A stretch of 64,000 nt of DNA, taken from positions 1 through 64,000 of the forward strand of contig JAVBMP010000002.1 in the NCBI GenBank assembly GCA_031552315.1. The letters run 5' to 3'. Positions within the stretch are counted from its first letter, which is position 1, and the number at the start of each line of letters is the position of its first letter. This DNA comes from JAVBMP01 sp031552315 (GTDB lineage Bacteria > Desulfobacterota > Desulfovibrionia > Desulfovibrionales > Desulfovibrionaceae). The position numbers and the translations under genes were made by a program. Below, piece by piece: positions 52,126 to 61,172 of this stretch. The notes beneath the pieces were generated by a model. That model saw only the letters and a list, made by a program, of their open reading frames with translations, was not told the origin of the DNA and did not search any database.

Positions 52126-53253
52126 ATGGCGGAGATTTTGCTGAACAAAAGCGCGCTTGTGCACAATGCCGGGCTTATGGCCGCCAATGCCGCCCGCTGG
52201 GGGGTGAATGTGCTGCCGGTGCTGAAGGCGGTGCGCAGCCATCCGCTGGTGGTGAAAGCGCTTGAGGAAGCCGGCTTCACACGCCTTGGCTGCGCGGAAC
52301 TTGCGGAAAGCCGAGATAGCCGTGATGGTGCGGCGCCTGCCAGCCGGGACGATGTCCTGATTGCCCTTGCCCCCCTGCGTGACGCCGGTACGGTGGTGCG
52401 GCGCTTCAGGCGCAGCGCCGTGGCAAGCATTGAAGGCATGCAAGCCTTGAACCGGGCGGCCCTTGAACAGGGCACGGAGCATGAAGCCATTTTGATGCTT
52501 GACCTGGGCGACGGGCGTGAAGGCGTGCCGCTGGAAGACCTTGAAAGCTTTCTGCAAGTTGCGGCCAGCCTTCCCGCCTTGCGTCTTCGCGGTGTGGGGT
52601 GCATTTTCGGCTGTCTTGGGGCCGGGTTTCCTTCCGCTGAAAATTGGAAAAAGCTGGCACAGGTCAAAAACATTTTCATACAGCGCGGAGAAAGCAACCC
52701 GGTAATAAGCGTTGGCGGTTCCATTTGCTGCGCCTGGCTGGAAGAAAGTGGCGCGGGCGTGGTGACGGAACTGCGCGCCGGAGACCCTTTCCTTTTGGGG
52801 GAAGATCTTTACCGCCAGGCGGAATTGCCGGGCGGCGCCTTCCGCAAGGATGTCTGCCTGTTTTCCGGCGAAGTGCTGGAGCTGGAATACAGAAATATTG
52901 TGCCGGGCGCCTTGCAGGCCGGTTACCATTATGTAGGGCCGGACGATATGCGTCTGCCGGTTTTGCCGGGGCGGCGGCGCAGGGCTTTGCTTGACCTTGG
53001 TTATTTCCACATACACCCTTGCGAGCTTGCCAGCCTTGTGCCGGGCGCGGTCATAACCGGCGTAAGCTCCGGCTACACGGTATTGGATATAACCGATTGC
53101 CCGGCGGACATTTCCGCCGCGTTGCGCGTGGGCAGCCGGGTTTTGTTCCGGGGCGGGTACTGGAGCCTTGCCAAGGGCTTCCGTTCACCCGGCGTAAAAA
53201 TAACGGCATTATGTGACGATCACTGCAATGATATACTTCTTGGGGGGCTATAA
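52126..53253 (+). CDS. Alanine racemase-like fold-type III PLP enzyme
   Basis: The 375-residue protein has the N-terminal alpha/beta-barrel signature of alanine/ornithine racemase-like proteins: ILLNKSALVHNAGLM, then VLPVLKAVRSHPLVVKAL, where the Lys is the expected PLP-binding residue, plus AILMLDLGDGREGV, GCIFGCLG, and PVISVGGSICCAW. The C-terminal part is shorter and more divergent than in biosynthetic alanine racemase. It resembles the YhfX/ornithine racemase type, so the substrate may be an amino acid other than alanine. The start lies one base after the MFS stop and the stop overlaps the next gene (TAATG). A D-amino-acid link with the NRPS is conceivable but unproven. Confidence 0.8.
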   Translation: MAEILLNKSALVHNAGLMAANAARWGVNVLPVLKAVRSHPLVVKALEEAGFTRLGCAELAESRDSRDGAAPASRDDVLIALAPLRDAGTVVRRFRRSAVASIEGMQALNRAALEQGTEHEAILMLDLGDGREGVPLEDLESFLQVAASLPALRLRGVGCIFGCLGAGFPSAENWKKLAQVKNIFIQRGESNPVISVGGSICCAWLEESGAGVVTELRAGDPFLLGEDLYRQAELPGGAFRKDVCLFSGEVLELEYRNIVPGALQAGYHYVGPDDMRLPVLPGRRRRALLDLGYFHIHPCELASLVPGAVITGVSSGYTVLDITDCPADISAALRVGSRVLFRGGYWSLAKGFRSPGVKITALCDDHCNDILLGGL

Positions 53254-54365
53254 TGCGGCGCGGGCTGACTTTTTTTTACCTTGCCTTTATGCTTTTTTGC
53301 GTTGCCCCGCTGGCCCTTGGCGCGGACAAGACGCGGGTAATCTATGTTGAAGGCGGGGAATATCAAGATTATATCGATGTGTTCAAGGGCATGACCCGTG
53401 GCCTGTATTTGGCCGGTCTTATCAAAACAGACCCCAAGGGGGAAAGCGTTCCGGAAATATGGCGGGCGTTGGTGGAAGATTCCAGGCGGCCGGAAGCCCG
53501 TCTGGAGTTTTTGCCGGACGGCCTTTATTCCGCCAACTGGGATGACGCCGTGCGCGACAAAAACCGCGCCGCTGTCTACAAGCGCATGCATGAAAAAAAG
53601 GATGTCGGCCTTATCATAAGCATGGGCACCTGGGCCGGGGTGGACATGACAAGGGAAGAACATACAACCCCCATGATGATTTTAAGTTGCAGCGACCCCC
53701 TGGGGGCCGGCCTGATGAAAGACCGCCTTGATTCGGGCCGCGACAACGTGTTTGTAACGGTGGATCCGGGGCGTTGGGAACGGCAGCTGGTGTTTTTTCA
53801 TAGCCTTTTCAAGTTCAAAAAACTGGGCATTGCCTATGAGGATACCCCGGACGGACGTTCTCAGGCCGGAATGGACGCCATTGAACAGGCGGCCAAGATT
53901 TTGGGCTTCCAACTGGTGCCCTGCACAGCCCAGTTTGATGTCCCGGAAGTGGAACTTGCCCACACCCGGCTGATGGCCTGCCATAAAGAACTGGCCCGCC
54001 GGGTGGATGCCATGTACCTTACCGTAAATACCGCCCTGCGGCCCGGCAGTATTGGCGAACTGGTGGAACCGCTGACCCTGGCCGGTGTGCCCACCTTCGC
54101 GCAGCTTTCCCCCACCGGCGTACAAGAGGGCATTTTGCTGGATATCGCGCAAGAAGACCTTACCGGGCATGGCCTGTTCGCGGCGCAAGTCTTGCAACGC
54201 ATTCTGGATGGGGAAACCCCACGGCGCATCCCCAACTGGCTGAACGACAAAATAAGCATTTCCATGAACATGCAAACGGCCAGGCGCATTGGCTGGAAGC
54301 CGGAATTTCTGTTCATGTTTGCCGTTGATTCATTGTATCAGGCGAAAAGTGAATGGGATTATTGA
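53253..54365 (+). CDS. Second periplasmic binding protein (ABC_sub_bind-like)
   Basis: This 370-residue protein has a signal peptide (LAFMLFCVAPLALGA/DKT) and the same two-lobe plan as the gene at 48223: TRVIYVEGGEYQDYIDVF, DVGLIISMGTWAGVDM, MMILSCSDPLGAGLM, FKKLGIAYEDTPDGRSQAG, VDAMYLTVNT. The shared FKK(I/L)GI core and parallel start suggest an ancient duplication. Again no ABC permease or ATPase accompanies it. It overlaps the next gene by 13 bases. The ligand is unknown; a peptide, amino acid or modified amino acid would fit the racemase neighbour. Confidence 0.8.
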   Translation: MRRGLTFFYLAFMLFCVAPLALGADKTRVIYVEGGEYQDYIDVFKGMTRGLYLAGLIKTDPKGESVPEIWRALVEDSRRPEARLEFLPDGLYSANWDDAVRDKNRAAVYKRMHEKKDVGLIISMGTWAGVDMTREEHTTPMMILSCSDPLGAGLMKDRLDSGRDNVFVTVDPGRWERQLVFFHSLFKFKKLGIAYEDTPDGRSQAGMDAIEQAAKILGFQLVPCTAQFDVPEVELAHTRLMACHKELARRVDAMYLTVNTALRPGSIGELVEPLTLAGVPTFAQLSPTGVQEGILLDIAQEDLTGHGLFAAQVLQRILDGETPRRIPNWLNDKISISMNMQTARRIGWKPEFLFMFAVDSLYQAKSEWDY

Positions 54366-56767
54366 ACAACGCAGCAGGCAAGCCGGGCACACAGCCCGGT
54401 GAACAAGCGGGTGCACAGCCCGCCGGGCAAGCCGGCGCACGGGGAGAAGGACAAGCTGACGTGCAGGCCGATGGACAAACTGGCGTGCAGGGCGATGGAC
54501 AAACTGACGCACGGGTTAGCGGGCAAGCGGGTGCGCAGCCCGCCAGCCCAAACGCTGAGCAAATTGCCGGGCGTATTGCGCAACAGCTTCTGAACCGCTT
54601 GCCCGGCGCACGCGCCTGGCTTCAGGCCAATGCGCATAAAACCCTGCTGGAAGCCGTGGGCAGGGGCGGCGCGGGTATGATTTCCCCAGACCTTGCCGCC
54701 GCGCTGCAAACAAAAACCGCCGCTTTGCTTGGGCCGGACGTTGCCCGCGCCTTGGCCCGCCGCCTTGCGAAAGACAATTCCGTGCTGGCGGCCAACCACC
54801 ACGGCATCAATACGCACCCGGAATTTATGCAGGCCGCGCTGTTTTTCGCCCTGCCGGAACTTTTCCCCAACGGGCCGCAGGGCCCCGCACAAATAGCCGG
54901 GCAGGCCGCCGGACAAATAGCCGGGCAGACTGCCGGACAGGCCTCCGCTGTTCCCGTGCTGGCCTGTTCATCTGTTTCCATGCGCAGCTATTCCTTCCCG
55001 CGCGGACTTCTGCTGGGCAGGCCGGGGGGCGGCTACCCGTGGATGCGCCTGCCGCTTTTCCCGGCGACGTTTTCTGATGTTTGCGTGGGTTCCGCCCCCG
55101 CCCTTACCCGTGAACATTGCCGCGCCGCCGTGCGCAACTGGGCCAAACTGGACTTGCGCCCCCAGGAATTTGCAGCGGCCCGCCAAATAGTGCAAGAGCA
55201 TATTGAAACAGATGCGGTGCTGAACTGCACGCGTTTTTCAGACCAGGCCACCCTGATAAACGCCTCGTTATGGCAGGCCTGCCTGAGCGGCTCGGGCAAA
55301 CCGGGCGAACTGGGCGGACTGGGAGAACCGGGCGGGCCGGGAGGCGCGGGCAAGCCGGGCGAACCGGCGGGACTGGTAAAACCGGGCGCGCAGCGGGGCG
55401 TGGGCGGACTTGGGGAACAGGCGGGACATGGTGAAGCGGGCGGACTGACGGGACTGGTAAAACCCGGCGGACAAACCTGGCAGGGCAGACAGGCCCCGCC
55501 TCTGGTCTTTCTTGACCTTGAGGACGTGGCGGTTGAACTTTTGAAGCTGGAACTTGCAAGGCCGGCGTCCCTCTTTTGGCATATCCTGTGCCGCCCGAAA
55601 ACGCGGCAGGCCGTATACCACGCCATGGTGGGCATACCCGGCTGTTGGAACCCGCAAGAGGCCCGTCTGGCGGAAGACTCAGAGGTCAAGGGCGGCGGGA
55701 CAACCTTCTTTTGGCATATGGACGCCAAAGGCCGCCGCCACGCGCTGCGGCCCAAAGATTCCAGCCTGAATTGCCTGCATGGGGGGGAGCGGGATTTCCC
55801 AATGGAAAGCGCCGCCCTTCTGGAAGGGTTGAGCAGCGGCAGCTTGCGCCCCGGCCTGTTCTGTTCCTACCTGGTCTTGCTGGCGCACGGCATGGCCTTT
55901 CAGGGCGGCATATATATGGTGGACTACCTGCCCGCCATGCTGGGCCGGCTACACGCTTGCTTCGATTCAGGGAATAAAGGCGGTAACGCCGGCTGCGCGG
56001 ACAATGGCCTGCCCGGCGCAAGGCCGGATGCCCTGGCCAAAGCGCCATCAACCCTGCCGCCCGCAAACACCTCACGCGCGAATGCCCCGGCTTCAACCAC
56101 GCCGTCCGCAACTGGCCCGGCTTCAACCACCTCGTCCGTGACTGGCCCGGCCACGGCTGTACCGCTCGCAACTGGCTTGATTTCAATTGGCCCGGCCGCG
56201 ACCACGCCGCAAAGTCCGTATTCAGAAAATTCGCTGTTGCCGGGCTTGCTGCCAGACGCGCTATTGCCTGACTTGTCATCGGATGCGTTGCTACATAACG
56301 TGCCATCAGACGCGCAATCGCTGGCCTTGTCGCCAGACGAGCTATTACCGGACACGCTGCCGCCAGCGCTGCCGCCAGACGCGCAATCGCCGAACGTGCC
56401 GCCGGACGCGCTATCGCCAGCCGCGCCTCCAGCCGCGCCGCTCCAAAATATTCCCCCAAAAAATCTCCCCCCGCTGTCAGCCGGACAGGCAGAACTCGGT
56501 TCCGTATTCATGCCCTTCTGCCAGTATATTGATGACGAGGCGCACCCGGCAGGCCTGCTGGAACTGCTGCCCCAGGCAAACCGCCTGCCGGGCCTGCTGA
56601 AGCAATTCGCGGCCTTGCGCGTAAAAGACGCGGCCCCGGCCAGCCTTGCCGCCTGGTACACAGAATGCGTCCCCCCTGAAGAACGCCTTCAAGATTGGCC
56701 CAACGGCGTGCGCGAACTGCGCCGCCAAAGCGTGTCCCTGCCCCTGCCCCTGCCCATGAATGAATAA
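54353..56767 (+). CDS. 804-residue repeat-rich protein of unknown function
   Basis: I do not recognise this protein. Its ATG lies inside the last codons of the binding-protein gene. No signal peptide or membrane span is evident. Residues 1-65 and about 310-375 are Gly/Gln/Ala/Pro repeat tracts, and residues of about 560-700 are a Thr/Ala/Pro/Leu/Asp tract with PDALLPD-type units. The likely folded parts lie between: residues of about 65-310 (with NHHGINTHPEFMQAALFF and FPRGLLLGRPGG), about 380-540 (LDLEDVAVELLKLEL, GIPGCWNPQEARLAED, TTFFWHMDAKGRRHAL, SYLVLLAHGMAFQGG) and about 715-804. The ordered blocks have conserved-looking His, Trp and Cys residues, which suggests an enzyme rather than a structural repeat protein. 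It ends the 48-57 kb operon. Confidence 0.75.
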   Translation: MGLLNNAAGKPGTQPGEQAGAQPAGQAGARGEGQADVQADGQTGVQGDGQTDARVSGQAGAQPASPNAEQIAGRIAQQLLNRLPGARAWLQANAHKTLLEAVGRGGAGMISPDLAAALQTKTAALLGPDVARALARRLAKDNSVLAANHHGINTHPEFMQAALFFALPELFPNGPQGPAQIAGQAAGQIAGQTAGQASAVPVLACSSVSMRSYSFPRGLLLGRPGGGYPWMRLPLFPATFSDVCVGSAPALTREHCRAAVRNWAKLDLRPQEFAAARQIVQEHIETDAVLNCTRFSDQATLINASLWQACLSGSGKPGELGGLGEPGGPGGAGKPGEPAGLVKPGAQRGVGGLGEQAGHGEAGGLTGLVKPGGQTWQGRQAPPLVFLDLEDVAVELLKLELARPASLFWHILCRPKTRQAVYHAMVGIPGCWNPQEARLAEDSEVKGGGTTFFWHMDAKGRRHALRPKDSSLNCLHGGERDFPMESAALLEGLSSGSLRPGLFCSYLVLLAHGMAFQGGIYMVDYLPAMLGRLHACFDSGNKGGNAGCADNGLPGARPDALAKAPSTLPPANTSRANAPASTTPSATGPASTTSSVTGPATAVPLATGLISIGPAATTPQSPYSENSLLPGLLPDALLPDLSSDALLHNVPSDAQSLALSPDELLPDTLPPALPPDAQSPNVPPDALSPAAPPAAPLQNIPPKNLPPLSAGQAELGSVFMPFCQYIDDEAHPAGLLELLPQANRLPGLLKQFAALRVKDAAPASLAAWYTECVPPEERLQDWPNGVRELRRQSVSLPLPLPMNE

Positions 56768-56940
56768 ATGCCAGGCATTTTGATATGTTCAAAGCATTTT
56801 GTCATTGAAACTATCTATCCGGATGAAACGCTCTGGCGTTGTGAAGCGCAGCGCAACACCCGCGAGATTGTCGCAAGCGGCTTTGCCCGCCGTTAAGCGA
56901 CAATCGCAAAGCGAAATGTCATAGTGCTGAAGCAAGACCG

Positions 56941-57092
56941 TTGTGCAACGGCCTTTTTGCCCTTTTACTGCATCGTGCCCATGTTCCGTAGTCCCGCGCG
57001 AAGGTCATATATGCTTGAATATACTCCCTCCGCGCAGAACTACGGGATAGGGGCATTCCTTGTAAAAGAACAAAAATTCTCATTGTGCAACG
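56941..57092. repeat. MITE-like inverted-terminal-repeat element, copy 2
   Basis: Its reverse complement matches the copy at 30392-30521 over both ends and over the core (GGAGGGAGTATATTCAA and TATATGACCTTCGCGCGGGA), with base differences and extra bases (around CGGGATAGGGGCAT) in between. It lies between the 804-residue protein gene and tRNA-Gly. Confidence 0.8.
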
Positions 57093-57131
57093 GCCCCATC
57101 TTGAAGCGCGTAACCACCGGAAGCCTATAGC

Positions 57132-57165
57132 AAAAAGGGCCTGCCATTTCTGGCAAGCCCTTTTA
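57132..57165 (-). terminator. Strong terminator after tRNA-Gly
   Basis: AAAAAGGGC-C-TGCCA / TGGCA-A-GCCCTTTT forms a long stem with a four-base loop, and a T-run follows on the minus strand. It ends the tRNA transcript. Confidence 0.85.
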
Positions 57166-57193
57166 TTTCAAGCCGTTTCGGCTTCTATTTTTC

Positions 57194-57268
57194 TGGAGCG
57201 GGAAACGGGATTCGAACCCGCAACTTCAAGCTTGGGAAGCTTGCGCTCTACCGTTGAACTATTCCCGC
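57194..57268 (-). tRNA. tRNA-Gly (anticodon CCC)
   Basis: Read on the minus strand, the segment folds as a full cloverleaf. The acceptor is GCGGGAA/TTCCCGC, the D-arm GTTC...GAGC, the anticodon stem CAAGC/GCTTG with loop TTCCCAA (anticodon CCC, reading GGG), and the T-arm GCGGG-TTCGAAT-CCCGT. The discriminator is T and CCA is encoded. A strong hairpin terminator lies 28 bases downstream (57165-57132). Confidence 0.95.
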
Positions 57269-57369
57269 GAAGTCTGCGCGGAAAAGTTGGGACTTTGCCG
57301 CGCAGGGGTTATCAATAAGCCAGCTTGCCGGGCGCGTCAAGAATATTTTTGCTTGCCGGGCGCTTTGCT

Positions 57370-60300
57370 TCAAGCCGGGCAAAATTCCTTCAGCACATCA
57401 AGGGCCGCGTCAAAATCATACTGCGTTATGTGGCGTTCAAGCTGGCGCAGCTTTACTGACGGCAAGGCGGACAGCGCGTTTCTATTTTCATCCAGCACGG
57501 ATATTACGTCCGCGTTGCTGTCTTCAAGCATGCCCTTTATTTTAAGCAGCAGGGTCTTGAGTTCCGGCGAAATTACAGCCTGGCAGGCTGCCGGGGCCTG
57601 GGCCGGGGCTTCCACCGCTTCGGACGGGAAGACCTGGTTCAGCAGGCGGCCAAGGGCGTCCAGCTCGATGCGCACATTTTCCGCCAGGGTTTCCGCTTCC
57701 TGCGGGCCGTTTTCCGCCGGGCTGTGCCCGCCCAGCAGGGCTTCAAGCCGCGCGCTGTACTGGTTCAGCAGGGGCACGCCCAGCGTGGCGGCCAGGCCCT
57801 TCAGGGTATGGGCCATGCGGGTAGCTTCCGGCAGCTGGTTCTGGCGCATGGCCTCCAGCAGGCGTTCCGCGTCGCCCAGGTGATTTTCTTTGAACTGCTT
57901 CAGCATGGTGCCGTAAAGCTTGCGGTTGCCGCCAAGGCGTTGCAGGGCCGCATCCACTTCCAGCCCGGGCAGGTCTGGCAGGGCGTAATCTTTGTTGCTT
58001 GCGGCCTTTGCCGCTGCCGGGCTAGCCGCGCCGGACGTGACCGGGATAGCCGCGCCGGCGGATTTTGCTTCCGGGCTGCCGGGGTAAGCGCCGGGCGTGG
58101 AATTGGCCGGGCTGCCGGGTTGAATTTCTGGCCGGGGCAGGGTATTTGCCTTGCCGCTTCCGTTTTGCGCGTCAGGCTCCGCCGGCTGGGCCAGCGGCGT
58201 GGCGGAAGGCACAATGCGCGGTTCTTGCGGCGCGGGTTTGGGGGCCGTTTGTCCTGTGGGCGTGGTAGGTCTGGGGGACTCCGCTACAGGCTTCAGGTTT
58301 ATCCAGCGTTGCAGGGTCTGGTAAAGGTTTTCCACCCCCACGGGCTTGGAAATATGGTCATTCATGCCCGCGGCCAGACAGTTGTCGCGTTCGCTTACCA
58401 TGGCGTGCGCGGTCATGGCGATGATGGGTATTTTGTGGTAGCGCGGCATTTTGCGGATTTCCCGCGTGGCTTCATAGCCATCCATTACCGGCATTTGCAA
58501 GTCCATAAGCACGGCGTCAAATTCAATGTTGGTTTCTTTAAGGATAGAAAGGGCTTCAGCCCCGTTATCCGCCACCACAACATTCACGCCAACATCTTCA
58601 AGCAATTCAATGGCAATTTGCTGGTTTACCTGGTTATCTTCCGCCAGCAACACATACGCGCCGGAAAGCACCCAGGACGCCGCATCGCCCATGTTGATCG
58701 GATCCGGGGTGGGTATATTGTTTTCTTCAATAATATCAACAATTGTATCAAATATTTGTGATGGGTTAAGCGGCTTGTGCATGACAGCGCGTATGCCGCT
58801 GCCCGCCAGTTCAGACCCAAGGTCGTTACGGGCAAAGGCGGTTATAAGCACCATGGCGGGCGGGGTAATCAAATCCATCTGGCCCACATGGCGGGCGGCC
58901 TGCACCCCGTCAATGCCCGGCATGCGCCAGTCAAGCAGCAGCAGCCGGTAGGGCGCGCCTTCTTCTTCCGCGCGGCGCAGTTCCTTGAAGGCTTCTTCCG
59001 CGTTGGCAACGGTATGCGGGCTGAAGGAAAAGGCTGCCAGCATGTCGTGCAGCACTATGCGGGCCGATTCATTGTCGTCCACCACCAGCACCTTAAGCCC
59101 GGTGAGCGGGGGCGGGGTTTGCTGCATGTTAAGCCCGGCGCCTTCACGCACCTTTATGGAAAAGGATACGCGCGTGCCCACGTTTACCGTGCTGCGTATG
59201 GCAATGCTGCCGCCGTGGGCCTGAATAAGGTGGCGGGTAATAGCCAGGCCAAGCCCGGTGCCGCCGTAACGGCGGGTAATGGAACTGTCGGCCTGCGTAA
59301 AGGGCCTGAAAAGGTTGTCCACCTGTTCTTGCGTCATACCTATGCCGGTATCTTGCACCACAAAGTTCAGGGTGATGCGGCCTTCGGCGTCTGGCGGCGA
59401 AGCTGTGCAACTGACCAGAATTTCGCCTTTTTCTGTAAACTTCACGGCGTTTGTAAGCAGGTTGGTCAAAATTTGCCCCAGGCGCAAGGGGTCGCCAACC
59501 AGTTGCTGGCGCGGCGCTTCCGCAATGGCGAACAGCACTTCCAGGCCCTTTTCATCAGCCTTTTGGGAAATAAGGGTGCCTACGTTGTTGAACACTTCAT
59601 CCAGTTGGAAGGGGATATGTTCAATGGTCATTTTGCCGGCTTCAATCTTGGAAAAGTCCAAAATGTCGTTGATAATGCCCAAAAGCGAGGTGCCGGCGGT
59701 GTGTATTTTGCTTACATAGCTGTGCTGGCGGGGGGTGAGTTCCGTCTTCAGGGCCAGGTAGGCCATGCCTATGATGGCGTTCATGGGGGTGCGGATTTCA
59801 TGGCTCATATTGGCAAGAAATTCGCCCTTGATCTGGTTGGCGGAATCCGCATCCTGCTTGGCAAGCACCAGTTCCTGGTTGCGCACTTCAAGCGCCCCGG
59901 CCATTTCATCAAAGGTTTTGGCCAGTTCACCCAGTTCACCCCTAAGGCCGGGCAAAGAGCTTCTGGCCTGCAAATCGCCGGAACCAAGGCGGCGGGCGCA
60001 GGCAATAAGGCTGTTTACCGGGCTTATCATGGTGGCGCGGCCTATAAGCACAATAATTACCCCGCCTATGATCACGGCAAGGCTAAGGTAAAGGACATGG
60101 TTGCGAATATTCGCATAGGCGTCGGCATAGGCGTAGCGGCTTTCTATAGCCAGCACGGCTATGCTGAACATTGTGCCGTCGTCTTTGTTGCGCACCTTGT
60201 TGTAGGCCACAATAAGTTCTTCCGGCGTGCCGGAATGCAGGGTGACAATGCCAAGATTGTCCGGCGCGCTGCCAAGGGCGGACCATAATTCCGCCGGAAC

Positions 60301-60963
60301 CTTGTCGCCCTGAAGCACGGGGCCATCGGCCGGCATTGCGCCGGTTACGGTGCCCTGGGCGTCCAGCAGCAACACGCGGGAATGGGGCAACAGGCTGTCC
60401 AGGCGGATGTTGGCGGTGCCGGTGTTGGTTGAAATGCCCGCCACCAGAACGGTTTTTACCCTGTCGGCATAATCTTCAACCGGGTAGGCCATATAAATGG
60501 TGGGGACCTTGGTGACCGGTTCCTCCATGTATGTGCTTATGGAAAGGGTTTTATTGGCAAGGGCGTTGACAATGTAAGGCGCGTCTATGACTGTGGTGCC
60601 TATTTTTTCCGGGTGCACGGCGGACGCCACAATGCCTGTGCCGTCTGTAAGAAAGAAATCTGTGAACAGCCCCTTGTTGATGTGGATAAGGCTGTTGAAA
60701 AGCATGGCGGTTTCAGTATCGCGGTTAAACACTTCCTCCAGCACGGTAAGGTTTTGCAATAAAGATTTGACCGTAATGTTGATCATGTTTTGCTGGTTGC
60801 CGATAGAGCGCACCAGGTCAAGGGCGCGGTTGCGCGCCAGGGCAAGTTCGGATTTTGTGCGGTCAAGCTCGTACACAGCCGCCATAATGGCCGCTGGTAT
60901 AAGGGCCATCAAGATGATGAAGAGCATGGTGCGCTGTATATAACCCAGCAGAAATTTTTTCAT
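57370..60963 (-). CDS. Hybrid sensor histidine kinase (Cache-HAMP-HisKA-HATPase-REC-REC-Hpt)
   Basis: The 1197-residue product begins at the ATG at 60963 (MKKFLLGYIQRTMLF). The 59-residue upstream extension lacks hydrophobic or conserved character and is dropped. Two membrane spans flank a periplasmic double-Cache-like sensor (about 30-310). A HAMP region, a coiled coil and HisKA (NMSHEIRTPMNA, phospho-acceptor His) follow. The HATPase has the N box LTNLLTNAVKFTEKG and G boxes DTGIGM and GGTGLGL. Two receiver domains carry LLLDWRMPGIDG and VLMDLQMPVMDG, and a C-terminal Hpt has MAHTLKGLAATLG. Such phosphorelay kinases usually signal to a separate regulator, which is not in this window. The ligand is unknown. 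Confidence 0.95.
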   Translation of the reverse strand: MKKFLLGYIQRTMLFIILMALIPAAIMAAVYELDRTKSELALARNRALDLVRSIGNQQNMINITVKSLLQNLTVLEEVFNRDTETAMLFNSLIHINKGLFTDFFLTDGTGIVASAVHPEKIGTTVIDAPYIVNALANKTLSISTYMEEPVTKVPTIYMAYPVEDYADRVKTVLVAGISTNTGTANIRLDSLLPHSRVLLLDAQGTVTGAMPADGPVLQGDKVPAELWSALGSAPDNLGIVTLHSGTPEELIVAYNKVRNKDDGTMFSIAVLAIESRYAYADAYANIRNHVLYLSLAVIIGGVIIVLIGRATMISPVNSLIACARRLGSGDLQARSSLPGLRGELGELAKTFDEMAGALEVRNQELVLAKQDADSANQIKGEFLANMSHEIRTPMNAIIGMAYLALKTELTPRQHSYVSKIHTAGTSLLGIINDILDFSKIEAGKMTIEHIPFQLDEVFNNVGTLISQKADEKGLEVLFAIAEAPRQQLVGDPLRLGQILTNLLTNAVKFTEKGEILVSCTASPPDAEGRITLNFVVQDTGIGMTQEQVDNLFRPFTQADSSITRRYGGTGLGLAITRHLIQAHGGSIAIRSTVNVGTRVSFSIKVREGAGLNMQQTPPPLTGLKVLVVDDNESARIVLHDMLAAFSFSPHTVANAEEAFKELRRAEEEGAPYRLLLLDWRMPGIDGVQAARHVGQMDLITPPAMVLITAFARNDLGSELAGSGIRAVMHKPLNPSQIFDTIVDIIEENNIPTPDPINMGDAASWVLSGAYVLLAEDNQVNQQIAIELLEDVGVNVVVADNGAEALSILKETNIEFDAVLMDLQMPVMDGYEATREIRKMPRYHKIPIIAMTAHAMVSERDNCLAAGMNDHISKPVGVENLYQTLQRWINLKPVAESPRPTTPTGQTAPKPAPQEPRIVPSATPLAQPAEPDAQNGSGKANTLPRPEIQPGSPANSTPGAYPGSPEAKSAGAAIPVTSGAASPAAAKAASNKDYALPDLPGLEVDAALQRLGGNRKLYGTMLKQFKENHLGDAERLLEAMRQNQLPEATRMAHTLKGLAATLGVPLLNQYSARLEALLGGHSPAENGPQEAETLAENVRIELDALGRLLNQVFPSEAVEAPAQAPAACQAVISPELKTLLLKIKGMLEDSNADVISVLDENRNALSALPSVKLRQLERHITQYDFDAALDVLKEFCPA

Positions 60964-61172
60964 GAGTTTACCTGCACGCTGAAATGCTTTGCTGGAGCAT
61001 TTGTATTTTAAAAGTCTGGCACTTGCGTGGCAGCCGTTTACGCGGCCGCATGTGGCTTTGCGCGGCGCCCCAAGGACAAGCGTTTTGGGCTTGAACCATG
61101 CTATAAATGACAGCCTGCAACCATTAACATATAAGTTCAAATAAATCTAAGTAAAAATAACAGGCGGGCAAT

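Larger units (their letters stand above)
56768..57193. other. 426-base spacer without a gene
   Basis: The spacer between the 804-residue protein gene and tRNA-Gly holds a hairpin with perfect nine-base arms (GATTGTCGC 56866-56874, GCGACAATC 56897-56905), which could end the plus-strand operon though no T-run follows. It also holds the second inverted-repeat element and the tRNA terminator. I see no coding signal. Confidence 0.6.

Noticed and set aside
57194..57268. tRNA-Gly as an attachment site of an integrated element
   Set aside because: No direct repeat of the tRNA 3' end and no integrase gene were found in the window, although the boundary of a larger element could lie outside it.
60964..61140. 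59-residue N-terminal extension of the histidine kinase
   Set aside because: The extension is not hydrophobic or conserved-looking, and the first membrane span begins right after the ATG at 60963.
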